A DNA stretch of 64,000 nucleotides from Psoroptes ovis (Eukaryota > Arthropoda > Arachnida > Sarcoptiformes > Psoroptidae): positions 2,887,501 through 2,951,500 of the forward strand of contig PQWQ01000001.1 in NCBI GenBank assembly GCA_002943765.1. The letters are read 5' to 3'. A model generated the notes under the pieces. The model was not told where the DNA came from. It did not search any database and saw only the letters and a list, made by a program, of their open reading frames with translations. Both the position numbers and the translations under genes were made by a program. This document shows positions 1-11,322 of this stretch, one piece after another. Position 1 is the first letter of the stretch; every line of letters starts with the position of its first letter.

Positions 1-48
1 TATTTAATTTTTTGAATATTCTTAAATCAACAAATCATCAATAAAAAA

Positions 49-1516
49 ATGTCTGATACACTTTTTACCGATAATGGCCGTTTGGTCAAAATGGAAGTGG
101 ATTATAATGAAACTGTGAATGAAAAATTACCAATTTGTGAAAAATTAGCCAAAGAGAATAAATTGAAAGAAGCATTGGACATATTATTATCGTTGGAAAA
201 ACAAGCACGTACTGGTTCTGATACACATTCAACTGGACGCATATTGGTTGCAATCGTTAAACTTTGTTTTGAATCCGGTGATTTTGATTTACTTAATGAA
301 CAAATTGTTACATTAACCAAAAGACGTTCACAAATCAAACAAGCTGTAACAAAAATGATTCAAGAATGTTGTAATTATGTTGATCAAATTAAAGATAAAG
401 AAACACAATTGAAATATATTGAAACTCTACGTACAGTTACTGCTGGTAAAATTTATGTTGAAGTTGAACGTGCACGATTAACATTGAAATTAGCGCACAT
501 GAAAGAAGCTGAAGGTAAAATTGATGAAGCCGCAACCATTTTACAGGAACTTCAAGTTGAAACATATGGTTCAATGGATAAAAAAGAAAAAGTTGAAATG
601 ATACTTGAACAAATGCGTTTATGTTTAGCACGTAAAGATTATATACGTACCCAGATTATCAGTAAAAAAATATCGACAAAATTTTTCGATAATCCCGAAA
701 TGCATGAATTGAAATTTAAATATTATATGCTCATGATCGAATTAGACCGTGCAGATGATGCATATCTTAACATTTGTAAACATTATATGGCCATTTACAA
801 TACCGATGCCATCAAAAATGATTTGAAAAAACGCTGTTCAATATTGAAAAATTGTGTCGTATATATCATATTGGCACCGTATGATAATGAACAATCGGAT
901 TTAATTCATCGTTTGAAATTAGAAAAACCAATCAATGAAATTGGTAATTATTTAGAAATTTTAAAATTATTTACTACATGGGAGCTAATACGTTGGCAAA
1001 CATGGGAGGCATCAGTGTCACAATTATTGCGTGTCGGAAATAAATTAAATGAATTAGAAGCAGAACCTACTGGTGTATTTCCATTCAATGAAGAAGGTAA
1101 TAAAAAATGGAATGTACTGAAAAATCGTGTAGTTGAACATGTAAGTTATGAAATAATTGATATTTTCAAATGTCTTATAATTATTATGTTTTAATTAATT
1201 TCATTAGAATATACGTGTGATGGCCAAATATTATAGTCGCATCACATTGAAACGTATGGCCGATTTATTAGGCTTAACACAACAAGAAACTGAAGAAGCA
1301 TTAAGTGCATTAGTTGTGTCAAAAACTATTTGGGCCAAAATTGATCGTTCAGTCGGTATAATTAATTTTGAACAAAGTAAAGATCCAAATGAAGTATTGA
1401 ATGATTGGTCATCGAACATTGATTCATTAATGAATTTAGTAGGCAAAATGAATCATTTGATTAACAAAGAAGAAATGATACATCAAAATTATGGTGGTGG
1501 AATGATGACTGTTTAA
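49..1516 (+). CDS. PSMD12: 26S proteasome non-ATPase regulatory subunit 12 (Rpn5)
   Basis: Two coding exons, 49-1140 and 1208-1516, are joined by a 67-nt GT-AG intron in phase 0, giving 466 aa (human about 456). The product is the Rpn5 subunit of the 19S regulatory-particle lid, a helical scaffold protein of the cytosolic and nuclear proteasome. The N-terminal two thirds are helical TPR/PCI-type repeats. The PCI winged-helix region spans the splice junction, where exon 2 supplies the segment beginning NIRVMAKYYSRITLKRMADL, typical of Rpn5 family members. Reading through the intron would truncate the protein at an in-frame stop, so splicing is required. The start at 49 is the first ATG, preceded by AT-rich leader. 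A candidate AATAAA lies at 1523-1528, just after the stop, and another at 1603-1608. Identification rests on recognised family sequence, with no alignment run. Confidence 0.93.
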
Positions 1517-2237
1517 ATCAATAATAAATTGATCATTTTAATGAAAATTGTAAATTTTTCAAATTAAAAATTATTGAAAATACATGAATTTCTTGAATTT
1601 TGAATAAAAATTTAAAAAACATGCCATCTTTCGTAATTTAATTTCAAAAATCTTTCAAATTCTTAACAAAAGAAATGAATAACAATTCTGTTTTGCCACA
1701 ATTTTCTTTGCTGATAGCATTCACCGAAAAAAAACGAGCAGCAGCATTGCTTGAACCTGCATCATGATCATGATCAATGCATGAATAAATCACAATGGGA
1801 AAAAAACAAACTTGCAAGCAAGTTACGTCGGTAAATATCACAAAATGTGTGCAAAGAAAAAACATTCACAAAGCATTGAATGAAAGCTTGATGTTTATTT
1901 CTGTTTGTTCATTGTGAGTTTATAATGCAATGTTTTTGTTTGATTTAGTATTTCTTTTTAGATAAATCAATCACACAAACCACACGAGAAAAAGCATCGA
2001 AGATATTTTTGTATTGAATTTTGAATTTTCGGAAAATTCTTATTGAATTTTGAAACAAAATTGTACAATTATTTTTCAATATTTTGAATCCGGTGTTTGA
2101 TACAAACAACAGTGAATCATTTGTTTTGGAAAAAATACAAATCAATTAATTGGAATTACTTATTGATTATCAAATTTAGGCGTATTTTCATTATAAATTT
2201 CAATTATTTTAATATTTTTATTTACTAATAAATTATA
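1517..2237. other. AT-rich intergenic spacer PSMD12-UBE2G1
   Basis: The spacer holds the PSMD12 3' flank, with AATAAA at 1523 and 1603, and the UBE2G1 promoter. Short open frames on the minus strand here show no family resemblance and no coding-like codon pattern. I see no RNA gene or repeat unit. Confidence 0.6.
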
Positions 2238-3045
2238 ATGACTGAATTACAGTCTAGTTTATTACTGCGAAAACAATTAAATGGTTTGTATTATTAATCG
2301 ATGATCGATTAGAATAATTTAATCTCGAGATTTTTTTTTTCATTTTATCGATTCCATAAATCGTAGATCTGAAGAAAAATCCAGTTGAAGGATTTTCAGC
2401 TGGTCTTTGCGATGATAGCGATATTTATAATTGGGAAGTGCTAATCATCGGTCCACCCGATACCTTATAGTGAGTATTATTCGTGATGATTGTTCTTAAT
2501 TATATTATATCATCAACCTATTTTTTATCCACAGTGAAGGAGGTTTTTTCAAAGCAAATTTAACATTTCCAAAAGAATATCCATTGAAACCACCTAAAAT
2601 GCGTTTCCTAACAGAAATATGGCACCCAAATAGTGAGTATCAAGTGTTGATTATCTGTATGAAAAATAAATATCAACCATCTTTTAAATTTGAAATTTTT
2701 TCATTGTTTCAGTCGATAAAAATGGCAATGTATGTATTTCGATATTACACGAGCCTGGTGATGATCGTTTTGGTTATGAAAAAGCATCTGAACGTTGGTT
2801 ACCGGTACATACGGTTGAAACAATATTAATTTCAGTCATTTCTATGTTAGCCGATCCAAATGATGAATCGCCAGCAAATGTTGATGCAGCGGTAATTAAT
2901 TGATTTATATTAGAAATGATCCTAATTTTAAATATTTTATTATTCCATTTGCATACCAAAATTATAGAAAGAATGGCGTCAAAATTATCAAAATTTTAAA
3001 AGAAGAGTTGCTCAATGTGTGAGAAAGAGTCAAGAAATGGACTGA
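2238..3045 (+). CDS. UBE2G1: Ubiquitin-conjugating enzyme E2 G1
   Basis: Five coding exons (2238-2283, 2367-2469, 2535-2632, 2713-2891, 2968-3045) joined at GT-AG introns of 83, 65, 80 and 76 nt give a 167-aa protein (human 170 aa). The translation begins MTELQSSLLLRKQLNDLKKN and is collinear with UBE2G1/Ubc7-class E2s over its whole length. It carries the HPN motif at residues 80-82, the catalytic cysteine at about residue 90 (NVCISILHEPG) and the acidic insertion after the active site (GDDRFGYEKASERW) typical of this class. It accepts ubiquitin from E1 and, with cullin-RING or ERAD-type E3s, builds Lys48 chains. The ending QCVRKSQEMD matches the family C-terminus. Most exons are too short to be found as single open frames; phases agree at every junction. 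Confidence 0.95.
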
Positions 3046-4127
3046 ATAAGCAAATTTCTAAAAGAAAATTTTAAAATTCTAAGAAAATACATTTTTTAAA
3101 TTAGCTACAAACAACTGAAAAAAGTAATATGAATTTATAAATATATATTATCTTCGGTAAATCCAAGTGAATCAAGTTTTCTATGAAAAAAATGTCTATG
3201 AAATTCCCGTCAAGTTCACTCACACACACACACACACATACACAAACAAACATTCACTGATAATGAAACTTTTTAATGAAAAAAAAACGAGAAGAACTTT
3301 GTAATCATCAAATATTTTTTCGACAAGTAATCTCTAATAACATTCTAATCAATAATTGATTATACATTCAAAAAATGCTTGAAAATTAATGAATGAACAC
3401 TCTTAATGTCACAATCCATCAATCAATCATTGTTCAAAGATCTTTTTCACGCAAGCAAAACGACACAAATTACCCTACAAACAATTATATAAACAATCAA
3501 TCAATCAAACCAACACAACTTGAATACACACATTTGAATTATGAATTACAAATTGTAAATTACAATCACAAAACGAGAAAATTTATTCTTGAAAATATGA
3601 TTTCTTTTTCTATTTTTTACATATGAACAAACAAACAAGTGAATACTAGAAAATCATAAACTAAAACACGTGTTACAAATATATTTCAAGAATTATTCAA
3701 ATATTTTTCTCTTTTTTTAATTAATTTTATCAAATTTTGTATTGAATCAAATTTTTTTTCTTCACTCTTATCTCTCAAAACATTATCAGCATCACGTTTG
3801 ATGAAACTCACATTTTTTAAATTTTTCTCAAATGTAAAAAAATTGAATGAATTTTTCAGATAAACAAACAAATGAATAATTAATCTTTGAATTTATATTT
3901 GAAATAAAAAAAACAAACAAAATATATAAATACATTGATGAATATATAAATAAAAATATGAATATTTATATTGTGATCATTTCAAAAATTAGACTAATTA
4001 ATAAAAATTAATTAATTATTGATTAATAATTATATTGATTGAGTAATTAAAAAATTATATATCCATTCTAAATTTTGTTTTTTAGAATTCTTTCCTTAAA
4101 GGCAATTTTGTTTGATTTTAAATGAGG
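3046..4127. other. AT-rich intergenic region
   Basis: This stretch contains the UBE2G1 3' flank, a short (CA)n tract near 3220-3238 and A/T-rich DNA. The small open frames (for example 3393-3626) encode Asn/Ile-rich peptides with no recognisable domain. I see no supported gene. Confidence 0.6.
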
Positions 4128-4134
4128 AAAAAAA
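4128..4134 (-). terminator. RNA polymerase III terminator of tRNA-Pro
   Basis: A run of seven A on the + strand reads as T7 downstream of the minus-strand tRNA, 16 nt past its 3' end. That is the expected Pol III stop signal. Confidence 0.75.
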
Positions 4135-4150
4135 TTTACAGATCTTTATA

Positions 4151-4252
4151 GGGCCCAGCCGGGAATTGAACCCGGGACCTCGCGCATTTCCGATTGGTAG
4201 AATTTCTTTATTTAAACCCGAAGCGCGAATCATACCCCTAGACCACTGGGCC
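4151..4252 (-). tRNA. tRNA-Pro (anticodon CGG) with a 30-nt intron
   Basis: Read on the minus strand, a complete cloverleaf can be drawn. The acceptor arm pairs GGCCCAG with CTGGGCC and has discriminator C. The D region contains the A box (TGGTCTAGGGGT). The anticodon stem CGCGC/GCGCG carries loop TTCGGGT, with CGG at positions 34-36. The T arm contains the B box GGTTCAATTCC inside the stem CCGGG/CCCGG. A 30-nt insertion starts one base after the anticodon (between 37 and 38), the canonical position for a eukaryotic nuclear tRNA intron removed by the tRNA splicing endonuclease. Mature length is 72 nt without CCA. A T7 terminator follows. CGG reads proline codons CCG. The arms pair without mismatches I can see, so it is probably functional. 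Confidence 0.95.
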
Positions 4253-4731
4253 ATCTGCCAATTATTAATATAAGAATTGGTAAAGTTTTCAACTGATAAT
4301 TGAGTTCATATTTGCACTGAATTTTCCTACCTCATAAAATTGGTGGTGAATTTTTCGCTTGTGTATCAGATATGGTGGGTATATTTTATTGAAGGTTAAA
4401 TTAATGAAATCACCTGGATTCAAATGGTTTTTTCCAAAAATATTCACTCACAAAAACTGGATTTAATTTTTAGAAAAATTGAAATTTTTGAAATTTTTTG
4501 AGCTTCAGGCGATTTTCGGAAACTTTTTCTTCGATCGACATATTCAAAGGGTTAAAAAATTCAAAATTCCGAAATCTTTCTCTTGAGGTTTCCGAAAATC
4601 GATCCTGGATGGCGCAATTTTTTAAATTTTCTTTATTGAGCATTCTTTTCATTCAACGAGTTCATAATAGTTCTTGTTTCTCATTACTTAAACACGATTA
4701 TTTTTAAATAAATGATCATTTATCATCAATC
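4253..4731. other. Spacer tRNA-Pro to INTS1, with a 14-bp inverted repeat
   Basis: The spacer lies between the tRNA 5' end and the INTS1 start codon and should hold the promoters of both. It contains perfect inverted arms at 4510-4523 and 4588-4601 (CGATTTTCGGAAAC and its complement) separated by 64 nt. Overlapping open frames on both strands here follow from the inverted repeat and are not recognisable proteins. Confidence 0.6.
4510..4601. repeat. Inverted repeat, 14-bp perfect arms
   Basis: The left arm (4510-4523) and right arm (4588-4601) are exact reverse complements, with several further G-T or A-T pairs possible inward. The spacer is 64 nt. It lies about 130 bp upstream of INTS1. It could be a remnant of a small inverted-repeat element, a transcribed hairpin or a regulatory palindrome; nothing in the sequence decides between these. 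Confidence 0.7.
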
Positions 4732-7700
4732 ATGTCGAATAAGCGTGGTACCAAAAAACATATGGCTCCAATTGGGCAAGATCTTTTCGCTCTTGGAGGT
4801 GAGTTTTGTTGTCTTCGTTTCATGACTATTGTTTATAACATTTTGATATTTTCAAAGCAACATCTTCGACATCGACAAGTCAAGTAAAATTACCGGCAAA
4901 ACGTAACGAACCATTCCAAGCGCCAATGACATCGATGTCACCTAAAAGACCAAAATTAAATTCACCATTATCACAATCGATGATGTCCGGATCGACATCC
5001 GCAGTTCAACAGCAGCAACTCTTACAGTCAATGTCGAAACGAATATGGGAAGAAAAAGCTATAATTGTGCCGGCAACTGAATTAAAAGATAAAATACTTC
5101 ATTATGATAGTGAATCGGAATCAGAAGAAATGATTGAACGCTTATTATGTGGTGCGGTGAAACAATTGCGTGAACAAAAAACTAAACCTGATCCTTGTTT
5201 AGTTTTCACACTACTTTATCTAGCTAAAATTCGGCCGCTATTTTTTTGTTCAAACATCATTATTGAAGCATTCGCTTCACTATTAAGACGAGAACATTTA
5301 GCACATTTCAAATCTAAAAACAATATGATCCCTGTATTGCTTATAAATATATTTTATCATGCATTTCATGATGAAAATTCATGGCCAGAATTATTCATTC
5401 ATTTATTTGTTGAAGATTCACTCGGTGATAGAATATGGGTTGACAATGATGAATGCAAAGATTTTGTCGAAATTATTGTGGCATCATTCGGTACTAAATT
5501 GCCTCCTAAATCATTACTGCAAACATCAGATGTTTTGAGCATTACATCTAAACATCAAATAGAAAATTCACCAAATCTCACCCTCACTAGTTCGTCATCA
5601 ATAGGTGAAGATAGTGTCGGTGAAGAATCATGTTCATCGACAACGTCATTATTTAATGAACAAATTGGTCAGCAATCAATCACATCAAGATATCTGGATA
5701 ATGAACAAGCAATCATCTCGTATGTAAATGATGTTTTAAATGAAAATTTGATCCGTCGGCAAACGATCAGTGATATTAGTCGTAATCTATTGAAATTATT
5801 GATCGCGACAGCTGGTTTGAGAAACGTTCGTTTACTGGTGGCACAAAAGCTTGAATTATGGTTTCAAAATCCTAAATTATCGCGGCCAGCACAAGATTTA
5901 TTGCTTACAATATTTCTTAATTGTGATGACAAAGATATTGAAACGTTGAATTATTTGTTAAAAATACGTTTGAAACAAAAGCCATTCATTAGTCATTTTT
6001 GTGTTTGTTTCAAAGAATTGTTACAGCAAAAAAATGGTACATTCGATATTGTTATGCAAATATTGCTTGGAAATGAAATATCTGGCATACGTAACTTGAA
6101 TAATATACAAATGTTGTCGATAATGTTTCAGCAGAATTCATCGGATGCAGCAAAAAATCTTGCCAAATTTTTCATATCGATGATTTTCACTAAAGATGAT
6201 TGTTTGCGTATTTTACGTACACTATTACGTGAAATTGTTCGCTCATTGAAATCAGAGCCTATGAATTATTATCATTTCGTTAAATCATTGATCAATGAGT
6301 CTCGTCGTTTGATGTTTGAGAACAATGTACGATTAGACTATTCTCGTGAAAAAGTAATTAATGAAATTATTGATATTATAACAATGATCATATTTTTGTC
6401 TGTGAATCAAAATTTACGTGATTCATTTGCGCGTCCCGAACGTAAAGAAATGATGCGAATATTTCAAATGAATATTTCTCTCATACAAAGTGAAACAATT
6501 GCGTGGATCAAAGAAATTACGTTTAAAAAATTCGGTTTAGATGATAAAGAATTATTGATAAGAATATTGCGTAAATTATTAATTCTCGAACCGATGGATT
6601 TTTATTGTAAAATTGATAATTGGCCACAAGAAAATGAGCGCCTAAATATTTATCGTATTACAAGTGAAGGAATACCATTAGCTGAAGAATCGGTTATTAA
6701 TATTTTATCCATGGGATTTAATCCTGAAGTTGTGCTTTCACCTCAAGAAGGTTTTGAATTGATATGGACATTAATACATCATGCGATTATGAATTTCGAT
6801 GGTGATATGAGCCACCCAGTATTATTATTTAACGATTTGAAAATTATTGATATGATGTTCAGTTGCTGCGAATATATTTGTCCTGATAAAACAAAATTGC
6901 CTGAAAATTATCAATCCCCAAAATTAGCACGTGTTGATCTTTATTGGAAAGTCTGGTTTATGCTAATTATCATATCTGCCCATCTTCCAAAAACATTTGG
7001 TAAATCAGCATGGAATGCGTTTCCAACATTTCAAGCATTAATTGAAATGGCCATTTCAAATTGTTTTCAATTCCCGCCAAAAAGTATGGACAATGATGAA
7101 ATGCAAAACAAAATTTTACAATATAATCAATTTGAAAAAATGAAAATATTTGAATATGAAACATATTTAGCTGAGCAAGAAATTAATGAGACTAATAGTC
7201 ATTTAATTTCATCATTGATTACATTAGACCCGTGTTCGATACCACGTCGTCCAACAAATCAAATATTGAATGATTTTAAATTATTATGTGCGAATAATAC
7301 AAATTATCGACTCTGTCATTTATTATGCCAAAGTCGCGATCCTGATTTTCTATTGATGATTATTGATAAACAACAAAATTTGATAACAAACAACCAATTT
7401 CATCAATCATCATTGAATTGGTTGATTGATTTAGTCGAATCTTATGAAAATAATTATGGTCTTTTGCCAGTACAATGTTTATGTGAATTCTTATTGAAAC
7501 AAATTGCAGAAGAAACACATGTACAACCGACAAACACCAGTGATATAAGCAAATTAGAAAAAGTTAAAAAGAAAGAAAAACGTCGAAAATTGATACGTTT
7601 ATTATCATATTTTCAAGATGACATTGTCCAAGCATCAAATTCTGGTAAACTGAGTAGTTCATTCGAATTTTTGATTCGTTATCTGAGTCATACTCGTTCA

Positions 7701-10700
7701 ACGACAAGAATGTTCGCTTACAAAGCATTATGTGCAATTGTATCAATTGATGTGACGAAATATTTACAAATGTTAGAGGATAATATGATGCCACCATTGT
7801 TCGCAAATGGACCCGAGGATTGGTTTCGAGTTGATTTTGTGAAATTTTTGAAATCAGATTTACAAATCCTAGCACTGTGTCAAGCATTGAATGCAGCATT
7901 AACTGAGGAATCGAATGCAGCCATCATTTGTGATTATTTAGAATTCATCGCTGAATATTGCAAGTTACCGGATGAAATTCTCATGACAAAATGTTCATCA
8001 TTGATATTACAAAGAAAGCGACTAGCTATTCATATTGTTAGATATTGTGAAAAAAAATTGAAACAAAGATTTCTACATTCATTATTCAAAATATATTGGC
8101 TTTACCTCAAGTCGTTGATGTCTAATAATAATAAACAAAAACATGCCTCAGTAATCGTGAATAATTCTGTTAAACGTGTTTATTTAAAATTCCCGAATAT
8201 TGACCAAAAAATAATGCTCAATCTCGAATTAATCTATTCAATAATCTTATCACTATCATTTGTTGATGACAATTTCGAATTCAATGATTATTATGACATG
8301 TTATCACAACATTTTCTTGATGAACCATATCCACAACTTTATGCAGACATAGAAATGAAAAATTCAGTGCCTATCATACCTGATGATTTAATAGAACAAT
8401 TATTGTCGACTGAATCGAAAAAAATTCTCCCATTTTTATTCGAAAATATATCTATAGATAGATTTATCTTGAATCTCAATACATATGGCATATCTACGAA
8501 TGTATTGCAATCATTATTGCCTACCTTAGATAAATTGAATGCATGCGAAGCGAAAATTGTTAAAAATTTAATTTTTGATCGATCTAAATTGTTGCAAACA
8601 TTTCATGTGTTTTGGAATAGAAATATCACGAGTGGATATAAATTTGCTAAAAATCATTTGAACTATAAAGCTGGAACTGATGAAATGGATGATGTGGAAA
8701 TGATTAATGATAATTCATCCTCCAAACAACGATCACGTGATGATCATCGCTCGTCATCGCAAGAATTGTCAGCAACTTTCCGTAAAGATGATATCGCTAA
8801 AATGTTCGAAGATAAAGATTTTGATAGATTAATCGTGCTTTCAAGACTAATCGTCACCGAATTGAATGATACAAATGTCAAAACCAAAAAATTAACAAAA
8901 CAATTTTTGATTAATTTTCATGAATCATTTGATGATTTGCACCATCTAATACTAAATGGAGAATTCAATTCGATATTCAACATTATTATCATATCATCAA
9001 TAAAAGAAACTAAGCATTGTGGTCTGAATAATGAATTGAATAATATACGAAAAAAATTACAATCTATGAAACAACAAGAATCTACCATAGAATCGACAAT
9101 GATATGGAAATATTTCGATCGTTTCCAATTTAAGGATGGCAATATCAAAATAAAGAAAAAATCTAAATTATCTAAGAAAAAATCTCAATTAAAAAAAGCT
9201 AATATTCATGGCGATGATGATAATAAAGAAAACATTGATTTCGACAGAGAATACATACAAAAAATTGAAGAAATCAATACAATACATGATAAAGATAATG
9301 ATTACAACAAATGGAAAGATATTTATATTGATTTAGCCATTGATAAATATTATCGTAAAGATATGGATTCGGAAAATTTTCATTCAAATTTACAAAACAT
9401 AATATTTTCCCGTAATCGTCCATATTTTCTATCATTATTATTACATCGTACCAATTTTACAACATTAATTAATTGCATAAACTTTATATTCAAAAAAGAA
9501 AATTTGGACCGATTGAATTCAACATCTGTATTAGATTTTCTAACAATTTGTATTGAGTTGCCCAAATTATGGATTGGACGTGAAAATGATTCACAAAAAA
9601 TCCAAAAATATGAAGATGTACTTGATTTGAATGATGAACAAATCACATCCTTATTATTGTATGTGATTCGTGAGAATAACATATCGAATCGTATTGATCT
9701 CATAATGAGCACTTGTTGTATAACATCGGAAAAAAATGATATTGTGATTGATTTTCTTAAAAAATTTCCATCATCTCACTGCGATTGTGAAGATTATAAA
9801 TTAATCAGAAATGAATTATATACAAGACTCTATTTGCAAATGCCAAGCATTGGTTTCGAACCACAATTTTCGAATGATTTCACACATTTAATGCAAAAAT
9901 TGCCAAGTTTCATGGATAAAATTACACATAATTTAATTACATCGTTTATGTTTGTCGAGACGAATGGACCATCCATTGCTACGCAGCAATTTATCTATTG
10001 GAATCATGCATTAGTTAAAATAGCATCCGTGCATCCATTGCTATTTACAAGGCAATTATCAATGATACCGGCGATGCTGCGTGGTAAAGTTAACGTGGTG
10101 AATTATGATATATTCAAAAATTTGAATTTATTCAAAATTTTTTCAAAATTATTAACAATATTGAATATACTACGTCCTTATCTATGGGATCGTAATGTAA
10201 AAGGCTTAAATGAAATATTGAATCTCTATATGGAAATGTTCATCTCCTATTATCAGTTGCCTAGACAAAATGATTCAAATCATGAACTTCAACCCTTAAT
10301 TGTACAATTTTTGCGCTTAATAGATGATTGGAAAGATCATGATTTTGAATCATCCAAAAAATGGGTACAGATGCAAAATAACAATTTGAATGAGTTATCG
10401 ATTGCATATCCAAATGAACAAGGTATATTTAATTCGATATTAGATGACATTAGATTGCCTGATGAAAATAAAGTGTTAAAAGCTAGTCAAGAATATGATT
10501 CATTGCGAACTGTATTTAAATCATCATCAAGATTGTCGAATGTAATCATTGGGACAGCATTGAATGATGTCAATCGGTTGTTCGATAAATATCAATCTTT
10601 AAGCGAAGAATTCCTTGTAAGTCTTAATGTCTAATCCATTCATTTCTATTTAAATTCTATTTTGATTTTGTTTTTTTATTTGCCCAGAATCCAGTGCAAT

Positions 10701-11065
10701 CATATTATTCCAATCCATATTTTTGCGAAATTTCATTTACGATCACATTGAAAGCACTACAAACGAATCCAAAATTAGTCAAAAAAATCATACATTCATT
10801 CATAAAATGTTTGCACAAAGAATCGTTTGTAGTGATAAAAAATGCTTTGGCTATCATGCCTGAATTCATTCTATTGGCTCAAGGTAATTATTATTTCATT
10901 TTTCAATATTGAGTTTTGTTACAACCAACATTTTTCATAATTATTTTAGATTACCGTTATCTATTATTACATACTGTATTCGATTTGGCAGTCGAAGGTA
11001 ATAATAATGCAGCTATAGCCCTTGTCGAAAGTTTTCGTGCACTCAATTCTCAAATCGGTACTTGA
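4732..11065 (+). CDS. INTS1: Integrator complex subunit 1
   Basis: Four coding exons (4732-4798, 4858-10616, 10688-10883, 10950-11065) with introns of 59, 71 and 66 nt give about 2045 aa (human about 2190). INTS1 is the large helical scaffold of the Integrator complex, which cleaves snRNA and promoter-proximal Pol II transcripts in the nucleus. Segments that match the family include the Ser/Pro-rich N-terminus with KRPKL-type residues, LLCGAVKQLR near residue 118, the LYLAKIRP and SLLRRE stretch, EDSLGDRIWVD, and SRNLLKLLIATAG followed by QKLELWFQNPKLSRPAQDLL. Further on are a conserved YWKVWFML region and LPVQCLCEFLLKQ. The start ATG lies in a 67-nt first exon spliced in frame; an internal ATG at 4926 would lose 45 conserved-position residues. 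The central low-complexity segment (NDNSSSKQRSRDDHRSSS) is probably disordered. AATAAA follows at 11095-11100. Confidence 0.95.
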
Positions 11066-11094
11066 TCGATTATTTATAGAGGAGAAACGAGAAA

Positions 11095-11100
11095 AATAAA
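11095..11100 (+). promoter_or_regulatory. Candidate polyadenylation signal of INTS1
   Basis: A canonical AATAAA lies 30 nt after the INTS1 stop codon. Another AATAAA-like sequence occurs near 11267. In such AT-rich DNA the hexamer is common, so position is the main support. Confidence 0.45.
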
Positions 11101-11322
11101 GACAATGCAAAAATCTTATAAATTCTACAAACAGAAAATTATAATTTATTGTTTAACAAATCTTTAATTATTGTACGAATGCAAAAGGCGGAATTTTTTG
11201 TCAGTATTTAATTGAAAAATTTGTTGGAATGTACGAATTGAGTACACTTTTTTCGAATCGATTTTCAATAATAAAAGATTTTATCATTATCATCATCATT
11301 ATCATTCGGAATCCAGAAATTA

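Noticed and set aside
9380..9712. 110-codon minus-strand frame inside INTS1
   Set aside because: It lies fully antisense to the conserved INTS1 coding exon and resembles no known protein.
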